Shown: piece by piece, positions 47,537 to 55,629 of the stretch
Layout: the number at the start of each line of letters is the position of its first letter
How positions within the stretch are numbered: the stretch's first letter is position 1
Source of the DNA: Marinomonas sp. SBI8L
Lineage (GTDB): Bacteria; Pseudomonadota; Gammaproteobacteria; Pseudomonadales; Marinomonadaceae
Reading direction: 5' to 3'
NCBI RefSeq assembly: GCF_001624705.1
Contig: NZ_JSEO01000008.1
Location: 62,001-126,000 of the forward strand
DNA: 64,000 bases
Position numbers and translations under genes: made by a program
Notes under the pieces: model-generated
Databases searched by the model: none
What the model saw: only the letters and a program-made list of their open reading frames with translations
Told to the model about the DNA's origin: nothing

Positions 47537-48222
47537 GTGCCGGGCTAATTTATATAGTTGAAGATGAAGTTAAAATCGCACAGATCCTCGTTGATTATCT
47601 GGTTAAAGATAATTATGACGTGAAGGTTTTATATCGTGGAGATGAAGCGGTAGAGCGTATTATGGAAAGCAAGCCAGATCTTGTGATCCTAGATGTTATG
47701 TTACCAGGTAAAAGTGGTATCAATATTTGTAAGGAACTTAGAGAGCATTCTAACGTACCTATTATGATGTTGACGGCACGTATTGATGAAATGGACCGTC
47801 TAGTAGGTCTCAAAGTTGGGGCTGATGATTATGTCTGTAAGCCTTTCTTACCAAGAGAGGTGGTTGCTAGGGTTAATGCTATCTTACGTCGTGTGAACCG
47901 CATTGACGACGAAGAAGAGAAGTCAACCGAGTTGGTATATCGTTCAATCACATTGGACCTTGAGTGTTTTAAATGCCACGCCAATGGTCAATATGTGGAA
48001 CTCACACCTGTTGAGTATCGTTTGTTGCAAATTATGGTTTCCCGCCCTAAACGTGTTTTCTCTCGCGAAAGCCTGATGCAAAAGTGCTACAAGGATGACC
48101 GTATTGTCAGTGACAGAACCATTGATAGTCATGTGAAAAACTTACGTAAAAAACTTGCCGCCGCTGATCCTAGTGAAGAAATTATCCACTCTATCTACGG
48201 CGTTGGTTACAAGGTCGAGTAA
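47533..48222 (+). CDS. baeR: BaeR-type response regulator
   Basis: An OmpR/PhoB-type transcription regulator of 229 residues. The receiver domain has the phosphorylatable D54 in VILDVMLPG and the conserved CKPF lysine. The winged helix carries LTPVEYRLLQIM and DRTIDSHVKNLRKKL, close to E. coli BaeR. In E. coli this system controls drug efflux and envelope stress genes. It lies just downstream of the T6SS, so control of that cluster is possible but unproven. A strong terminator follows. Confidence 0.9.
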   Translation: MSAGLIYIVEDEVKIAQILVDYLVKDNYDVKVLYRGDEAVERIMESKPDLVILDVMLPGKSGINICKELREHSNVPIMMLTARIDEMDRLVGLKVGADDYVCKPFLPREVVARVNAILRRVNRIDDEEEKSTELVYRSITLDLECFKCHANGQYVELTPVEYRLLQIMVSRPKRVFSRESLMQKCYKDDRIVSDRTIDSHVKNLRKKLAAADPSEEIIHSIYGVGYKVE

Positions 48223-48251
48223 GCCTTCAGAGCAAAGTCACCTCTCTTCTT

Positions 48252-48288
48252 TTTTAGGGCCATAATTTAAGTATTATGGCCCTTTTTA
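48252..48288 (+). terminator. Terminator of baeSR
   Basis: An 11-bp stem (48256-48266 with 48273-48283) with a 6-base loop and a T run after it. The left arm is also preceded by T residues. It closes the core/T6SS side and marks the left edge of the phage-like region. Confidence 0.9.
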
Positions 48289-48316
48289 TCTTTTGTTAGC
48301 CTGTAATACTTATGCC

Positions 48317-48525
48317 ATGATGAAAGAGCTGGTTTAAAATTCGGCTCATGCGGTAAAAGCAGATGATGGACGAAAGGTTGGCTTAAAAGTATCAGGGTCA
48401 CTGTCTGTAGAGCATGGAATGTTACCCTTGGTTTAACCCTAGAAGAGGCCAAAAAGCTAATGTCAGATATGGAAAAGGCCATTGAGTTCAAAGAAAGCTT
48501 TGAAGGTGAGGATAAAAGCCTTTAG
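48317..48525 (+). pseudogene. Broken small gene at the left edge of the phage element
   Basis: A decayed coding sequence not visible as one frame. From an ATG pair at 48317 the frame meets TAA at 48335-48337. The same frame then reads HAVKADDGRKVGLKVSGSLS and VEHG up to 48417. A one-base loss at 48416-48418 shifts to the frame that continues NVTLGLTLEEAKKLMSDMEK and ends at TAG 48525. Joined, the two parts read smoothly across the break. Product unknown. Confidence 0.5.
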
Positions 48526-48652
48526 GCGATGATTAATTGCTTCAAACTGAAGCAGTATGAACTGATTGATGGTTTAACAAAGTACTGAAAGTATCTTTAG
48601 TAGAGAATTTGATAGCTGCGAGAAGCGGCTATCAAATACAGGGTTTTATAAA
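48526..48652. repeat. Two hairpins next to the repressor stop
   Basis: A perfect 6-3-6 hairpin lies at 48539-48553 and a perfect 10-bp stem with an 11-base loop at 48607-48637. The second lies just downstream of the repressor gene (minus strand) but has no T run. It could end repressor transcription or be part of an attachment-site region; no second copy can be sought within this window. Confidence 0.4.
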
Positions 48653-49378
48653 TTAGAGCAGTACTGAATACCAAAAAACGCGACCGATGACTCTGACGTC
48701 TAAGGCACTCTCTCCACTAAGCTCTTCATCATGATGGTCTGGGTTAGCTGAGCGAATTCTTAAACCATTAAAAGGTAGTCGATATAGGTATTTTACCCTT
48801 AGCATGCCGCCATGCTCGATAGCGTACATTTTTCCGTCTTGAATCTTGGTTTGGCTGGTATCTAGGCCAACCGTTGAACCGTTAGGTAGTATTGGCTCCA
48901 TGCTATCGCCATTCACTTTACAGCAAGCCACTGTCTCACTTGAAACACCTGCTTTATTAAGGGTTGAGACATTAAATCTAAGTTTTTGGGTGGCAATATC
49001 TAGCACGTTGTTAAATCCGTTTCCTGCTGACAACTCAATTTCACTGAAAAAAGGTATTTCTACCTCGTTTGGGTTTAAAGGGGTATCACTGTCCCAAGCA
49101 TCAATATGCCCTAAGTTAAGATGGCTATCTCGCTTGTTGTCCTCTTGAGTTTGAGTTGCCTGCATTTCTCCCTTGCCATATTCAAGCCATTCTGTTCTAA
49201 CGCCTGTGGCGACAGAAATGGTTTGTACTTTTTCGCGGCGTGGTTGAGATTCACCATTAAGCCATTTATTTGCTGCCTTAACGGTAGTACCGGTTTGTTT
49301 TGCTAGCCAAGCCCCAGCGCCATGACGCTGTATGCCTGCTTTTTGCAGTGCTATGAGAAGCCGATCTGAAAAAGACAA
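48653..49378 (-). CDS. LexA/CI-type phage repressor (HTH plus S24 peptidase)
   Basis: A 241-residue repressor. An N-terminal helix-turn-helix region (about 3-70, with VKAANKWLNGESQP) is followed by a linker and an S24 self-cleaving peptidase domain. The nucleophile Ser159 lies in NGDSMEP and the general-base Lys196 in LRVKYLY. Ala118-Gly119 in LSAGNG is the likely cleavage site. I prefer the TTG at 49378 with AAGGT upstream over a TTG at 49405, which falls inside an operator. RecA-dependent induction is expected. Confidence 0.88.
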   Translation of the reverse strand: MSFSDRLLIALQKAGIQRHGAGAWLAKQTGTTVKAANKWLNGESQPRREKVQTISVATGVRTEWLEYGKGEMQATQTQEDNKRDSHLNLGHIDAWDSDTPLNPNEVEIPFFSEIELSAGNGFNNVLDIATQKLRFNVSTLNKAGVSSETVACCKVNGDSMEPILPNGSTVGLDTSQTKIQDGKMYAIEHGGMLRVKYLYRLPFNGLRIRSANPDHHDEELSGESALDVRVIGRVFWYSVLL

Positions 49379-49397
49379 AGTGATTACCTTAAATTTA

Positions 49398-49469
49398 TGA
49401 ACCAAGAGTTCAATTATGATTCATTGTTGCGGAACTTTCAGTTCATATGTATTATGTACTAAAAGTTCA
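49398..49469. promoter_or_regulatory. Repressor operator array, consensus TGAAC-N5-GTTCA
   Basis: Three sites with the same 5-5-5 geometry: 49398-49412 is a perfect inverted repeat; 49431-49445 has one mismatch (GGAAC); 49455-49469 has one mismatch (TGTAC). Centres are 33 and 24 bases apart. A fourth, weaker half-conserved site lies at 49516-49530. They sit between the repressor and the first rightward gene, as in lambdoid and P2-like switches. Confidence 0.75.
49413..49455. promoter_or_regulatory. Divergent promoters of the phage switch
   Basis: Rightward: TTGCGG at 49427-49432, a 17-base spacer and TATTAT at 49450-49455. The second operator fills the spacer and the third overlaps the -10 end. 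Leftward (repressor): CTGAAA (complement of 49436-49441), a 17-base spacer and CATAAT (complement of 49413-49418). The first operator lies over its expected start, about 49405. The layout predicts repression of both directions. Confidence 0.6.
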
Positions 49470-49588
49470 TTTAATGATTTTAAAAATGTACTCAATCATT
49501 AATATGAATTGATAGGTGACCTTAAGTTCACATAGTTCGATCAAATGCAATAAAGGTATGGCAGAAGCCTGCTGCTGGAGGAAGGAAG

Positions 49589-50134
49589 ATGACAGCTCAC
49601 GCTCTTCACGTTAACTATCCAAAAACACTCTTATTTTCTTTTACGACAAGTGAAAGGAATCTTTTGAAGGAAATAGCAGGGCATTGGATGAAGATGTATG
49701 CCTGTCATGAGATTGATCGTGGCAATTTGGTTGGATTTCATTTTTTAACCGTATGGGACCCTTTAGTCACCTTAGAAAAAATTAGGCTTCAGCCTTGCTT
49801 TAAAACTGATGCAATCAGAAGAGATGGCTATGAATTTGATATTGGTCGTCAGCGAGATGTCCCTCTATGTGTCTACGAAGTGCAGATGCTGAGTGAAATG
49901 GTGAAAGCCGCTGTGGAATGTCGCTTAAATCGATTTTTGTTAATAGATAAAGGTTCTATGGCAGATGTTGTGGGAAGACGCTTAACCTGGTCTTGGATGA
50001 ATAGTCAGGTCACCATTGCCTTATCTCAAAAGCTGGATCTATTAGATCAGGTTGCAGGTCTTTTTTATGGACACAGCGCTTATCAATCTAGTTGTTTAGC
50101 AATTGAGACATTAGCAGGTGTTGAATATGCCTAA
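49589..50134 (+). CDS. Unknown phage protein, first gene of the rightward operon
   Basis: A 181-residue protein I do not recognise. A very strong ribosome-binding site (GGAGGAAGGAAG) precedes the ATG. It has no signal peptide or membrane segment and is rich in aromatic and basic residues; FHFLTVWDPLVTLEKIR and CVYEVQMLSEMVKAA are its most regular stretches. Its end overlaps the replication gene by 8 bases. By position it could be a replication or early control protein; this is inference only. Confidence 0.75.
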   Translation: MTAHALHVNYPKTLLFSFTTSERNLLKEIAGHWMKMYACHEIDRGNLVGFHFLTVWDPLVTLEKIRLQPCFKTDAIRRDGYEFDIGRQRDVPLCVYEVQMLSEMVKAAVECRLNRFLLIDKGSMADVVGRRLTWSWMNSQVTIALSQKLDLLDQVAGLFYGHSAYQSSCLAIETLAGVEYA

Positions 50135-51875
50135 GCAAATATCTTTAACTCCATCCAAATCAAACGCGACAAATGAATGTTTTAAGTGGCGTCACTCTTT
50201 GTTAAGTTCGCTGCATCCAGATGACGCAAGATTACTTGGCGCTAGGCTATCAGAGAAAGATCAGATTTTCGGCTATATTGCTGCTAATACTTGGCTAAGA
50301 AAGGTGATAGGTCGCTATCAGCTGTTAGCTAAGCTTTCTACGCTTAGGCCAGTGGTTGCTAAAGAAGCGAACCGTCTAGCGCACTACCTTGATGAAGAAA
50401 GTGCCTATGCTTGGTTGAAAAGTGTAGTTCAGCGTTTGCAATATTGTGACACCTTAATTACCGATTTAAGTGGCGAGACGTTAGCGGCTTGGGCTTGGCA
50501 AAAAAGTCATGGCTTTGAAGTCGAATTGGTAAAAATAGGTACTCAATCCAATGCTGAAGCGGTGAAAGCTTATATAGAGCTTCATTTGCGACAAGCTGAC
50601 GTTGATTTTCACAACTGGCAAGATAATGACAAGGTTGCAGGCCTTGCTGCTCGCATGATTACCGCTAAATGGTGGGTGAGACAAGCGAGAAGGCAATGGA
50701 TCAAGGTTGAGCAGGTATTAAGAGAGTGTGGTCAGGTTCACAAATATGCTTCACCTTATGTATCCCACTGGTCTCTTAAAAAAGAACAGCAAAAGCAAGC
50801 GAATCAAATGGCTTTTCTAGAAGGCTGGGAAGCCATAAATGATCAAGGTCAAGCTTATAGTTTGGCACAACTTGCTGAATTAGGTGTGGCTAGCCCTGAC
50901 AAGCGTTTTGCTGAGCTTATGGTCCGAAGCCGTGGCTTGGAAGAGGTCGCGAAAGAACAGGATCATGATGCTTGGTTTATTACCCTGACTTGTCCTTCAA
51001 AATATCATCCTATTTCGCAAGGTAGGCGTAACCATAAATATCGATTGGCAAAGAGTCCAACCGTGCAAGAGGCTCATGCTTATCTAAATCATGTGTGGCA
51101 ATGCTTTAGGGCCTGGTGTCATCGTCACGGTATTGCATTTTATGGTGTTAGAACGGTGGAGCCTCATCATGATGGTACACCTCACTGGCATCTAATTGTG
51201 TACCTAGATAAAGCGCAATCTGATCACTTTTTAGCGGCATTTAAACGTTACGCGCTAGCGGAAGATGGCCAAGAAGCGGGCGCTGAAAAATACCGATTTA
51301 AAGTGCTTAAAATAGTGCCTGAAAAGGGAACGGCGACCGCTTATATCACAAAACACATTTCAAAAAACCTCCATGGTAAACACCTTGATACAGACCATGA
51401 AACAGGTCGTTCTGGGGTGGATGCTGCTAAGCGTATTGTGGCTTGGGCAAGATTAAATCGAATCAAACAATTTCAATTTATCGGTGGTGCTTCTGTCACT
51501 GTATGGCGTGAATTAAGGCGACTACAGATTAAGGCTGCTCCTCGTGCATTTGCGGCCATTTATCATGCGGCAAATCGAGCGGATTATGCTGCTTTTATCA
51601 AACTTATGGGCGGAGCTTTTGCGGGGCGTAAACAAACGCTAGTTACCCACTATAGTGAACCAGAAGAAAATCAGTATGGGGAAATGGTGAAAAGCATTAA
51701 AGGGGTAGCAAATGGCATAGAGGTTGTTATTACGCGTCTTTATGAATGGCGAGTACAGCGTAAACATCTGGAGGCTATCGAAGAAACAGTCTCTGAACTT
51801 ACTTGGACTAGTGTCAATAACTGTACGCCAAGCCGATTACTCATGAATACTCACATCACTAATCAAGCATTTTAA
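50127..51875 (+). CDS. P2 gpA-like phage replication endonuclease (HUH)
   Basis: Rolling-circle replication initiator of the phage gene A family. I use the ATG at 50127 (582 residues, AGG eight bases upstream) rather than the GTG at 50118. The metal-binding HUH motif is H353-W354-H355 in DGTPHWHLIVY, preceded by WFITLTCPSKYHP. The catalytic helix reads YITKHISKN: Tyr406 is present, but the second tyrosine of the P2 YxxxY pair is His410. This may weaken or change the strand-transfer cycle. Confidence 0.9.
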   Translation: MPKQISLTPSKSNATNECFKWRHSLLSSLHPDDARLLGARLSEKDQIFGYIAANTWLRKVIGRYQLLAKLSTLRPVVAKEANRLAHYLDEESAYAWLKSVVQRLQYCDTLITDLSGETLAAWAWQKSHGFEVELVKIGTQSNAEAVKAYIELHLRQADVDFHNWQDNDKVAGLAARMITAKWWVRQARRQWIKVEQVLRECGQVHKYASPYVSHWSLKKEQQKQANQMAFLEGWEAINDQGQAYSLAQLAELGVASPDKRFAELMVRSRGLEEVAKEQDHDAWFITLTCPSKYHPISQGRRNHKYRLAKSPTVQEAHAYLNHVWQCFRAWCHRHGIAFYGVRTVEPHHDGTPHWHLIVYLDKAQSDHFLAAFKRYALAEDGQEAGAEKYRFKVLKIVPEKGTATAYITKHISKNLHGKHLDTDHETGRSGVDAAKRIVAWARLNRIKQFQFIGGASVTVWRELRRLQIKAAPRAFAAIYHAANRADYAAFIKLMGGAFAGRKQTLVTHYSEPEENQYGEMVKSIKGVANGIEVVITRLYEWRVQRKHLEAIEETVSELTWTSVNNCTPSRLLMNTHITNQAF

Positions 51876-51938
51876 TTTTGGCACAAATCTCATTTTTTAA
51901 TTTAAGCAAACTCATTTAAACAAAGTAAGGAGTCTTCC

Positions 51939-52199
51939 ATGGCATTTCGTATTGAGTGTCCTAACTGTCAGTCTAAGGCTGTCATTTCTAACAGTAATAA
52001 TATCGCAAAAGATATTGACCAGGTTTTTATGAAGGAGCTGTATTGCCGCTGTTTGAATATAGAAACCTGTGGTTGTACCTTTGTGGTCTCGGCCTCATTC
52101 TCCCATTACCTGAACCCACCGCAACAAGATATTGTGGCTATGGCCAAGGAGATACTAAAGAAAGAGCAACAGCTTAAGCTGGAAGAGGGGAGGTGTTAA
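51939..52199 (+). CDS. Ogr/Delta-type late-gene activator with zinc finger
   Basis: An 86-residue homologue of P2 Ogr and P4 Delta, which recruit RNA polymerase to late promoters. It has CPNC (C7, C10) and a second cluster LYCRCLNIETCGCTF (C36, C38, C44, C46). The second part has one residue more than the usual YCxCxNxxCxxxF spacing. AAGGAG precedes the ATG. In P2, Ogr is encoded at the far end of the tail operon; here it is right behind the replication gene and in front of cargo genes. Confidence 0.85.
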   Translation: MAFRIECPNCQSKAVISNSNNIAKDIDQVFMKELYCRCLNIETCGCTFVVSASFSHYLNPPQQDIVAMAKEILKKEQQLKLEEGRC

Positions 52200-52261
52200 A
52201 CTCTCATTTAATTTGATGTGAATCGGTTAAGTTTATTGAATAAGCATGAGAACTAGATTTA

Positions 52262-53089
52262 ATGGCAAACTTTGATAAAGCGTTTAATTTACGAAGGCGG
52301 CATCCAACTGGCATGTTGCATATGCTTGCTAACGAAGTGCAAAGTAGGCTTACTCGGTTAAGTTATCGTGCAAGCTTAGATGTGAGCTATGGACCAAGCC
52401 CTGGTGAAAAACTGGATATCTTTCCTGCGGCGAAGGAGAATGCTCCTGTGTTTATTTTTATTCACGGCGGTTACTTTAGGGCGTTAGACAAAGCTCAATA
52501 TAGTTATTTGGCACAAGCTTTTGTGAAAGCTGGTTGTACCTTGGTATTGGTTAATTATGACTTAGCGCCAAAAGTGACGGTTAAAGAAATAGTTGATCAA
52601 AACGTAAAAGCCTTTGCTTGGGTGCATAAGAATATACATAAGTGGCAAGGAAACCCTGAACACCTTGTTGTTGGTGGTCATTCTGTGGGTGGTTTTTTAA
52701 CCGCTAAAATCCTTGCTCATGATTGGCCTCAAGAAATAAAACAGAGTATCAAGGGGGCTGTTATGCTAAGTGGGCTTTATGACCTTAAACAGATGCAGCA
52801 GTCCTTTTTAAATAAAGTGTTAAACCTGAGTGATCAGGAGGTGGCTGAATTAAGCCCTATTTTGGAAACAGGTGTATTTAACTTTGTTCCTCACATCATT
52901 ATGGCAGTGGGAAATGATGAAACGAACGAGTTCATTCGACAAACCCAGGTTTATAGTGAGAAGCTAAAAAAAGAGAATTGTCGTTTGGACTGTTTATTTT
53001 TAGAGGGCAAAAATCACTACACAGTATCGCGCTTATTAAGTCATAAAGAGAATACCTTAATGGAGAAAATATTCACTTTGTTGGTTTGA
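52262..53089 (+). CDS. Alpha/beta hydrolase (esterase/kynurenine-formamidase-like), probable cargo
   Basis: A 275-residue cytoplasmic alpha/beta hydrolase. It has the oxyanion motif FIHGGYF (HGG at 68-70), the nucleophile elbow GGHSVGG with Ser141, an aspartate in the GNDE region and a late histidine in GKNHYT. The nearest family impression is esterase/lipase or kynurenine formamidase-like. It is not a phage structural or lysis protein, so it looks like a cargo (moron) gene placed where head genes would be expected. Confidence 0.82.
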   Translation: MANFDKAFNLRRRHPTGMLHMLANEVQSRLTRLSYRASLDVSYGPSPGEKLDIFPAAKENAPVFIFIHGGYFRALDKAQYSYLAQAFVKAGCTLVLVNYDLAPKVTVKEIVDQNVKAFAWVHKNIHKWQGNPEHLVVGGHSVGGFLTAKILAHDWPQEIKQSIKGAVMLSGLYDLKQMQQSFLNKVLNLSDQEVAELSPILETGVFNFVPHIIMAVGNDETNEFIRQTQVYSEKLKKENCRLDCLFLEGKNHYTVSRLLSHKENTLMEKIFTLLV

Positions 53090-53120
53090 TCCTAAGTTAT
53101 TCACTCAGTGTTTTTTGAAG

Positions 53121-53783
53121 ATGGATTGCAAAAAGGATGTTGATATTTTGAAGTGGGTTTTATTTATTTTACTGCTTTGTACTTCGCTACAAATACAAGG
53201 GAAAGAAGCTATGTCTCAGGAACATATATCTCAGGAAAAGGTGTCAAAGGAAAGTGACTTGAAAGCAGCCATATTCATGGAGAGCATGCCAACAGGTTTT
53301 GTTGTTCCACCTGCTGAAACACAGCAAGATAGTCTGATATTAGAGCAAATTAAAAAAGTGGGTTGGTACAACCTGCATATAGGGCAAGAGGATAATCAAG
53401 CTGCTTTCTCATTTAGCATTGGTCATTTTCAACAACATAATCACCCTGAGTTAATTCTAGTTGGCTTGCCTGCCGAAGTCGCAAATCAGTTATTAAATAT
53501 TGCGGTTGTTAAAATTGTCGGTGCAAAAGAAAGGCTTGAGCCTTATAAAAAATATGATGACTTTACTGAAGGTCTTGCTGTTGCTTTTATTCCTGTTGAA
53601 TTAGATTTCTATCGGAACTATCTAGGCTACGCAAACTGGTATTATGGTGACTTACCAAAACCTTACCCTGTCTTGCAAATGGTGTGGCCTGACCGAGAGG
53701 GCAACTTTCCATGGGATACAGAATTTGATACGAGTTTTAAACAAACTCAGCCTCTATTAAGTTTTGGGCCAAACAAACCCTAA
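53121..53783 (+). CDS. Exported DUF4262-type protein, probable cargo
   Basis: A 220-residue protein with an N-terminal hydrophobic export signal (WVLFILLLCTSLQIQG) and a DUF4262-like domain from about residue 70 (GWYNLHIGQEDNQAAFSFSI, then GHFQQHNHPELILVGL, and LQMVWPDREGNFPWD near the end). The start is uncertain: ATG 53121 is used, but TTG 53115 and TTG 53150 share the frame. Family function is unknown. It follows the hydrolase by 31 bp and ends before a hairpin shared with the opposite-strand gene. Confidence 0.75.
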   Translation: MDCKKDVDILKWVLFILLLCTSLQIQGKEAMSQEHISQEKVSKESDLKAAIFMESMPTGFVVPPAETQQDSLILEQIKKVGWYNLHIGQEDNQAAFSFSIGHFQQHNHPELILVGLPAEVANQLLNIAVVKIVGAKERLEPYKKYDDFTEGLAVAFIPVELDFYRNYLGYANWYYGDLPKPYPVLQMVWPDREGNFPWDTEFDTSFKQTQPLLSFGPNKP

Positions 53784-53789
53784 TTAAGT

Positions 53790-53819
53790 TAGGATTAGTC
53801 TGTATTAAGACTAATCCTA
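53790..53819. terminator. Hairpin between the convergent cargo and coiled-coil genes
   Basis: A perfect 12-bp stem (53790-53801 with 53808-53819) and a 6-base loop between two convergent genes. Neither strand has a strong T run afterwards, so terminator strength is uncertain, but the place is right for a two-way stop. Confidence 0.65.
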
Positions 53820-53841
53820 TGGCTTCTGATTATCTTTCTAC

Positions 53842-55629
53842 CTAATTATCTAGCGTATTAACCGCATCTTCTAAGTTAGTTTCTAATAGGCCAGTATTTG
53901 ACCCAATTTCTTGAGCTAACGCTTCTAAGGCCTGATTAAGCTCTGTTATGGCGGTATTAATATCTCTTTCAAATCCTGTCATAGCCGCTTTCGTTTCCTG
54001 CTCAAAACTAATCGCAGTGTTCTCAATACTTGTTATAAGTACAAGCTTGTTGCTTAAATCATTTGATAGGCTTTTTAATAAGCTATCAATTGTTGTTGAT
54101 AAACTATTTACTTGTCCCTCTAGCTGATTACTTAAGTCATGAATAGCATTTTCAGATTGATTTGAAAAATTTGTTGCTTGATATTTAACTTGGTCGATTA
54201 GCTCATCGTATTCAGAAATAAAGTCATCTATGTCTGATTCCACCTCTTCAAAGGCATGATTAATATCTTCCTGAATGGCGTCTTTTTCTGCTTCGTAGTC
54301 ATTGATGACATCTTCTGTATCTATGCCCTCTTCAAGAACTTGAACAAGATCATCTCCTAGTAAGTTTTCGACATTGCGCTCTATGGCAAACTTAAGTTTG
54401 TCATCGGCAAATTGACTGATAAGCGAACCCACACATTCGTCCTTAATTAAGCTTTGCAAACTAAAGGAGGTTGCCATTTGTTTGTGGGCTAAATACATTT
54501 GACTTAAATTGTTTACTTCAGTGCTGACTGTGTTTGTAAGATAAACCACTTGTTCATCTAATACGCTTTCTAAACTTTTTAATTGGCTACTAAAGGCAGT
54601 GGCAAACTGTGTGAGATCATCAGTAATAGGAAGCAAGATAAGGTTTTTAATTTCAGTAAGCTTAGTTTCATAGTCATTAAGCTTAGTTGTCAGGCTCGTT
54701 TGATAGGCTAGTAGCTGAGTTTCTGTACTGCTTATGTTTTCCATAAGGTTTTCTTGATACTCATCTAGACTCGCTTTATAGCTTGCTAGACTTAAATCGA
54801 GTTCTTCTTCATATTTGGCTGTGCTAACGGCAATGCTGGCTTCATATGCATTCACTTCATCTTGATATTTGTCTAAACGGCTATCTAGATTTTCTAAATA
54901 TTCATCCTTACTTTTTTCGACTTGCGTTTGGAAATCTTCTAAGCTTTTTACCTGGTTTTCCTGATAGCTAGTTAAACTTTCTTCTACCGTTTTCTCGAAC
55001 TGAATTAAATCATTCTTAACGGTATCGAGTGTCTTCTCAACATCTTCAATCTCTTTTTCAAGTCGGCTTAACTCGGTTTCCAGTGTTTTAAGGTCAGTTT
55101 TCAGTTCATTAACTTCGTTATTAAGGCCATCTTCTAGATGAGTTAGTTCGGCTTCAAGGCTATCTATATTTTGCTCTAAAAAATCTAAGCCTTGTTCGAA
55201 ATTAATCATAAGATCATAAGTAGCATTTAAGTTTGAATCTGCAACCCCTGCTAAGGTGCCTGCAAGGCTATTAATGTTAGTGCAGGATGTTGGCAGTTCA
55301 GTGAGATAAGAGTCGACTTCTTTAATCGCTGCTGCAACTTGCATATCCTCTAAAAAACCACTGATACGAGATTCAATATGCAGTTGTAAACTTAGTACGC
55401 CATCTTGATAGCCTAATAAACTTGCTTGGGCTATTAATAAATCGTCGGTATAACTGGCACTCAAATTTGGGGTAAGTTCGTCTGATATTTTCGCTAAAGT
55501 AGTTTGTATTTTTGTTTCTACTTGTGCTGCCTTTTCTTTTACTTTGGCACTAATCGCGGTGGTACTGCTTTTAAAATTAGCCCCTTGTTCAAAGGCGTTA
55601 AAAATATCCTTATTAAAATTAAGACCCAT
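53842..55629 (-). CDS. Large coiled-coil protein on the opposite strand, unknown function
   Basis: A 595-residue acidic protein with no cysteine-rich, membrane or signal segment. From about residue 150 to 340 it is almost continuous heptad-type coiled coil (for example DLKTLETELSRLEKEIEDVE and a series of SYKASLDEYQENL-like repeats). A second helical block covers about 440-590. I recognise no family. It lies alone on the minus strand between cargo genes and tail genes and would be made independently of the late operon. A lysogenic, immunity or exclusion role is possible; so is a structural one. Confidence 0.8.
   Translation of the reverse strand: MGLNFNKDIFNAFEQGANFKSSTTAISAKVKEKAAQVETKIQTTLAKISDELTPNLSASYTDDLLIAQASLLGYQDGVLSLQLHIESRISGFLEDMQVAAAIKEVDSYLTELPTSCTNINSLAGTLAGVADSNLNATYDLMINFEQGLDFLEQNIDSLEAELTHLEDGLNNEVNELKTDLKTLETELSRLEKEIEDVEKTLDTVKNDLIQFEKTVEESLTSYQENQVKSLEDFQTQVEKSKDEYLENLDSRLDKYQDEVNAYEASIAVSTAKYEEELDLSLASYKASLDEYQENLMENISSTETQLLAYQTSLTTKLNDYETKLTEIKNLILLPITDDLTQFATAFSSQLKSLESVLDEQVVYLTNTVSTEVNNLSQMYLAHKQMATSFSLQSLIKDECVGSLISQFADDKLKFAIERNVENLLGDDLVQVLEEGIDTEDVINDYEAEKDAIQEDINHAFEEVESDIDDFISEYDELIDQVKYQATNFSNQSENAIHDLSNQLEGQVNSLSTTIDSLLKSLSNDLSNKLVLITSIENTAISFEQETKAAMTGFERDINTAITELNQALEALAQEIGSNTGLLETNLEDAVNTLDN

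Noticed and set aside
48267-48491. Minus-strand 74-codon frame after baeR
   Set aside because: It runs into the baeR terminator and lies opposite a better supported decayed plus-strand gene.
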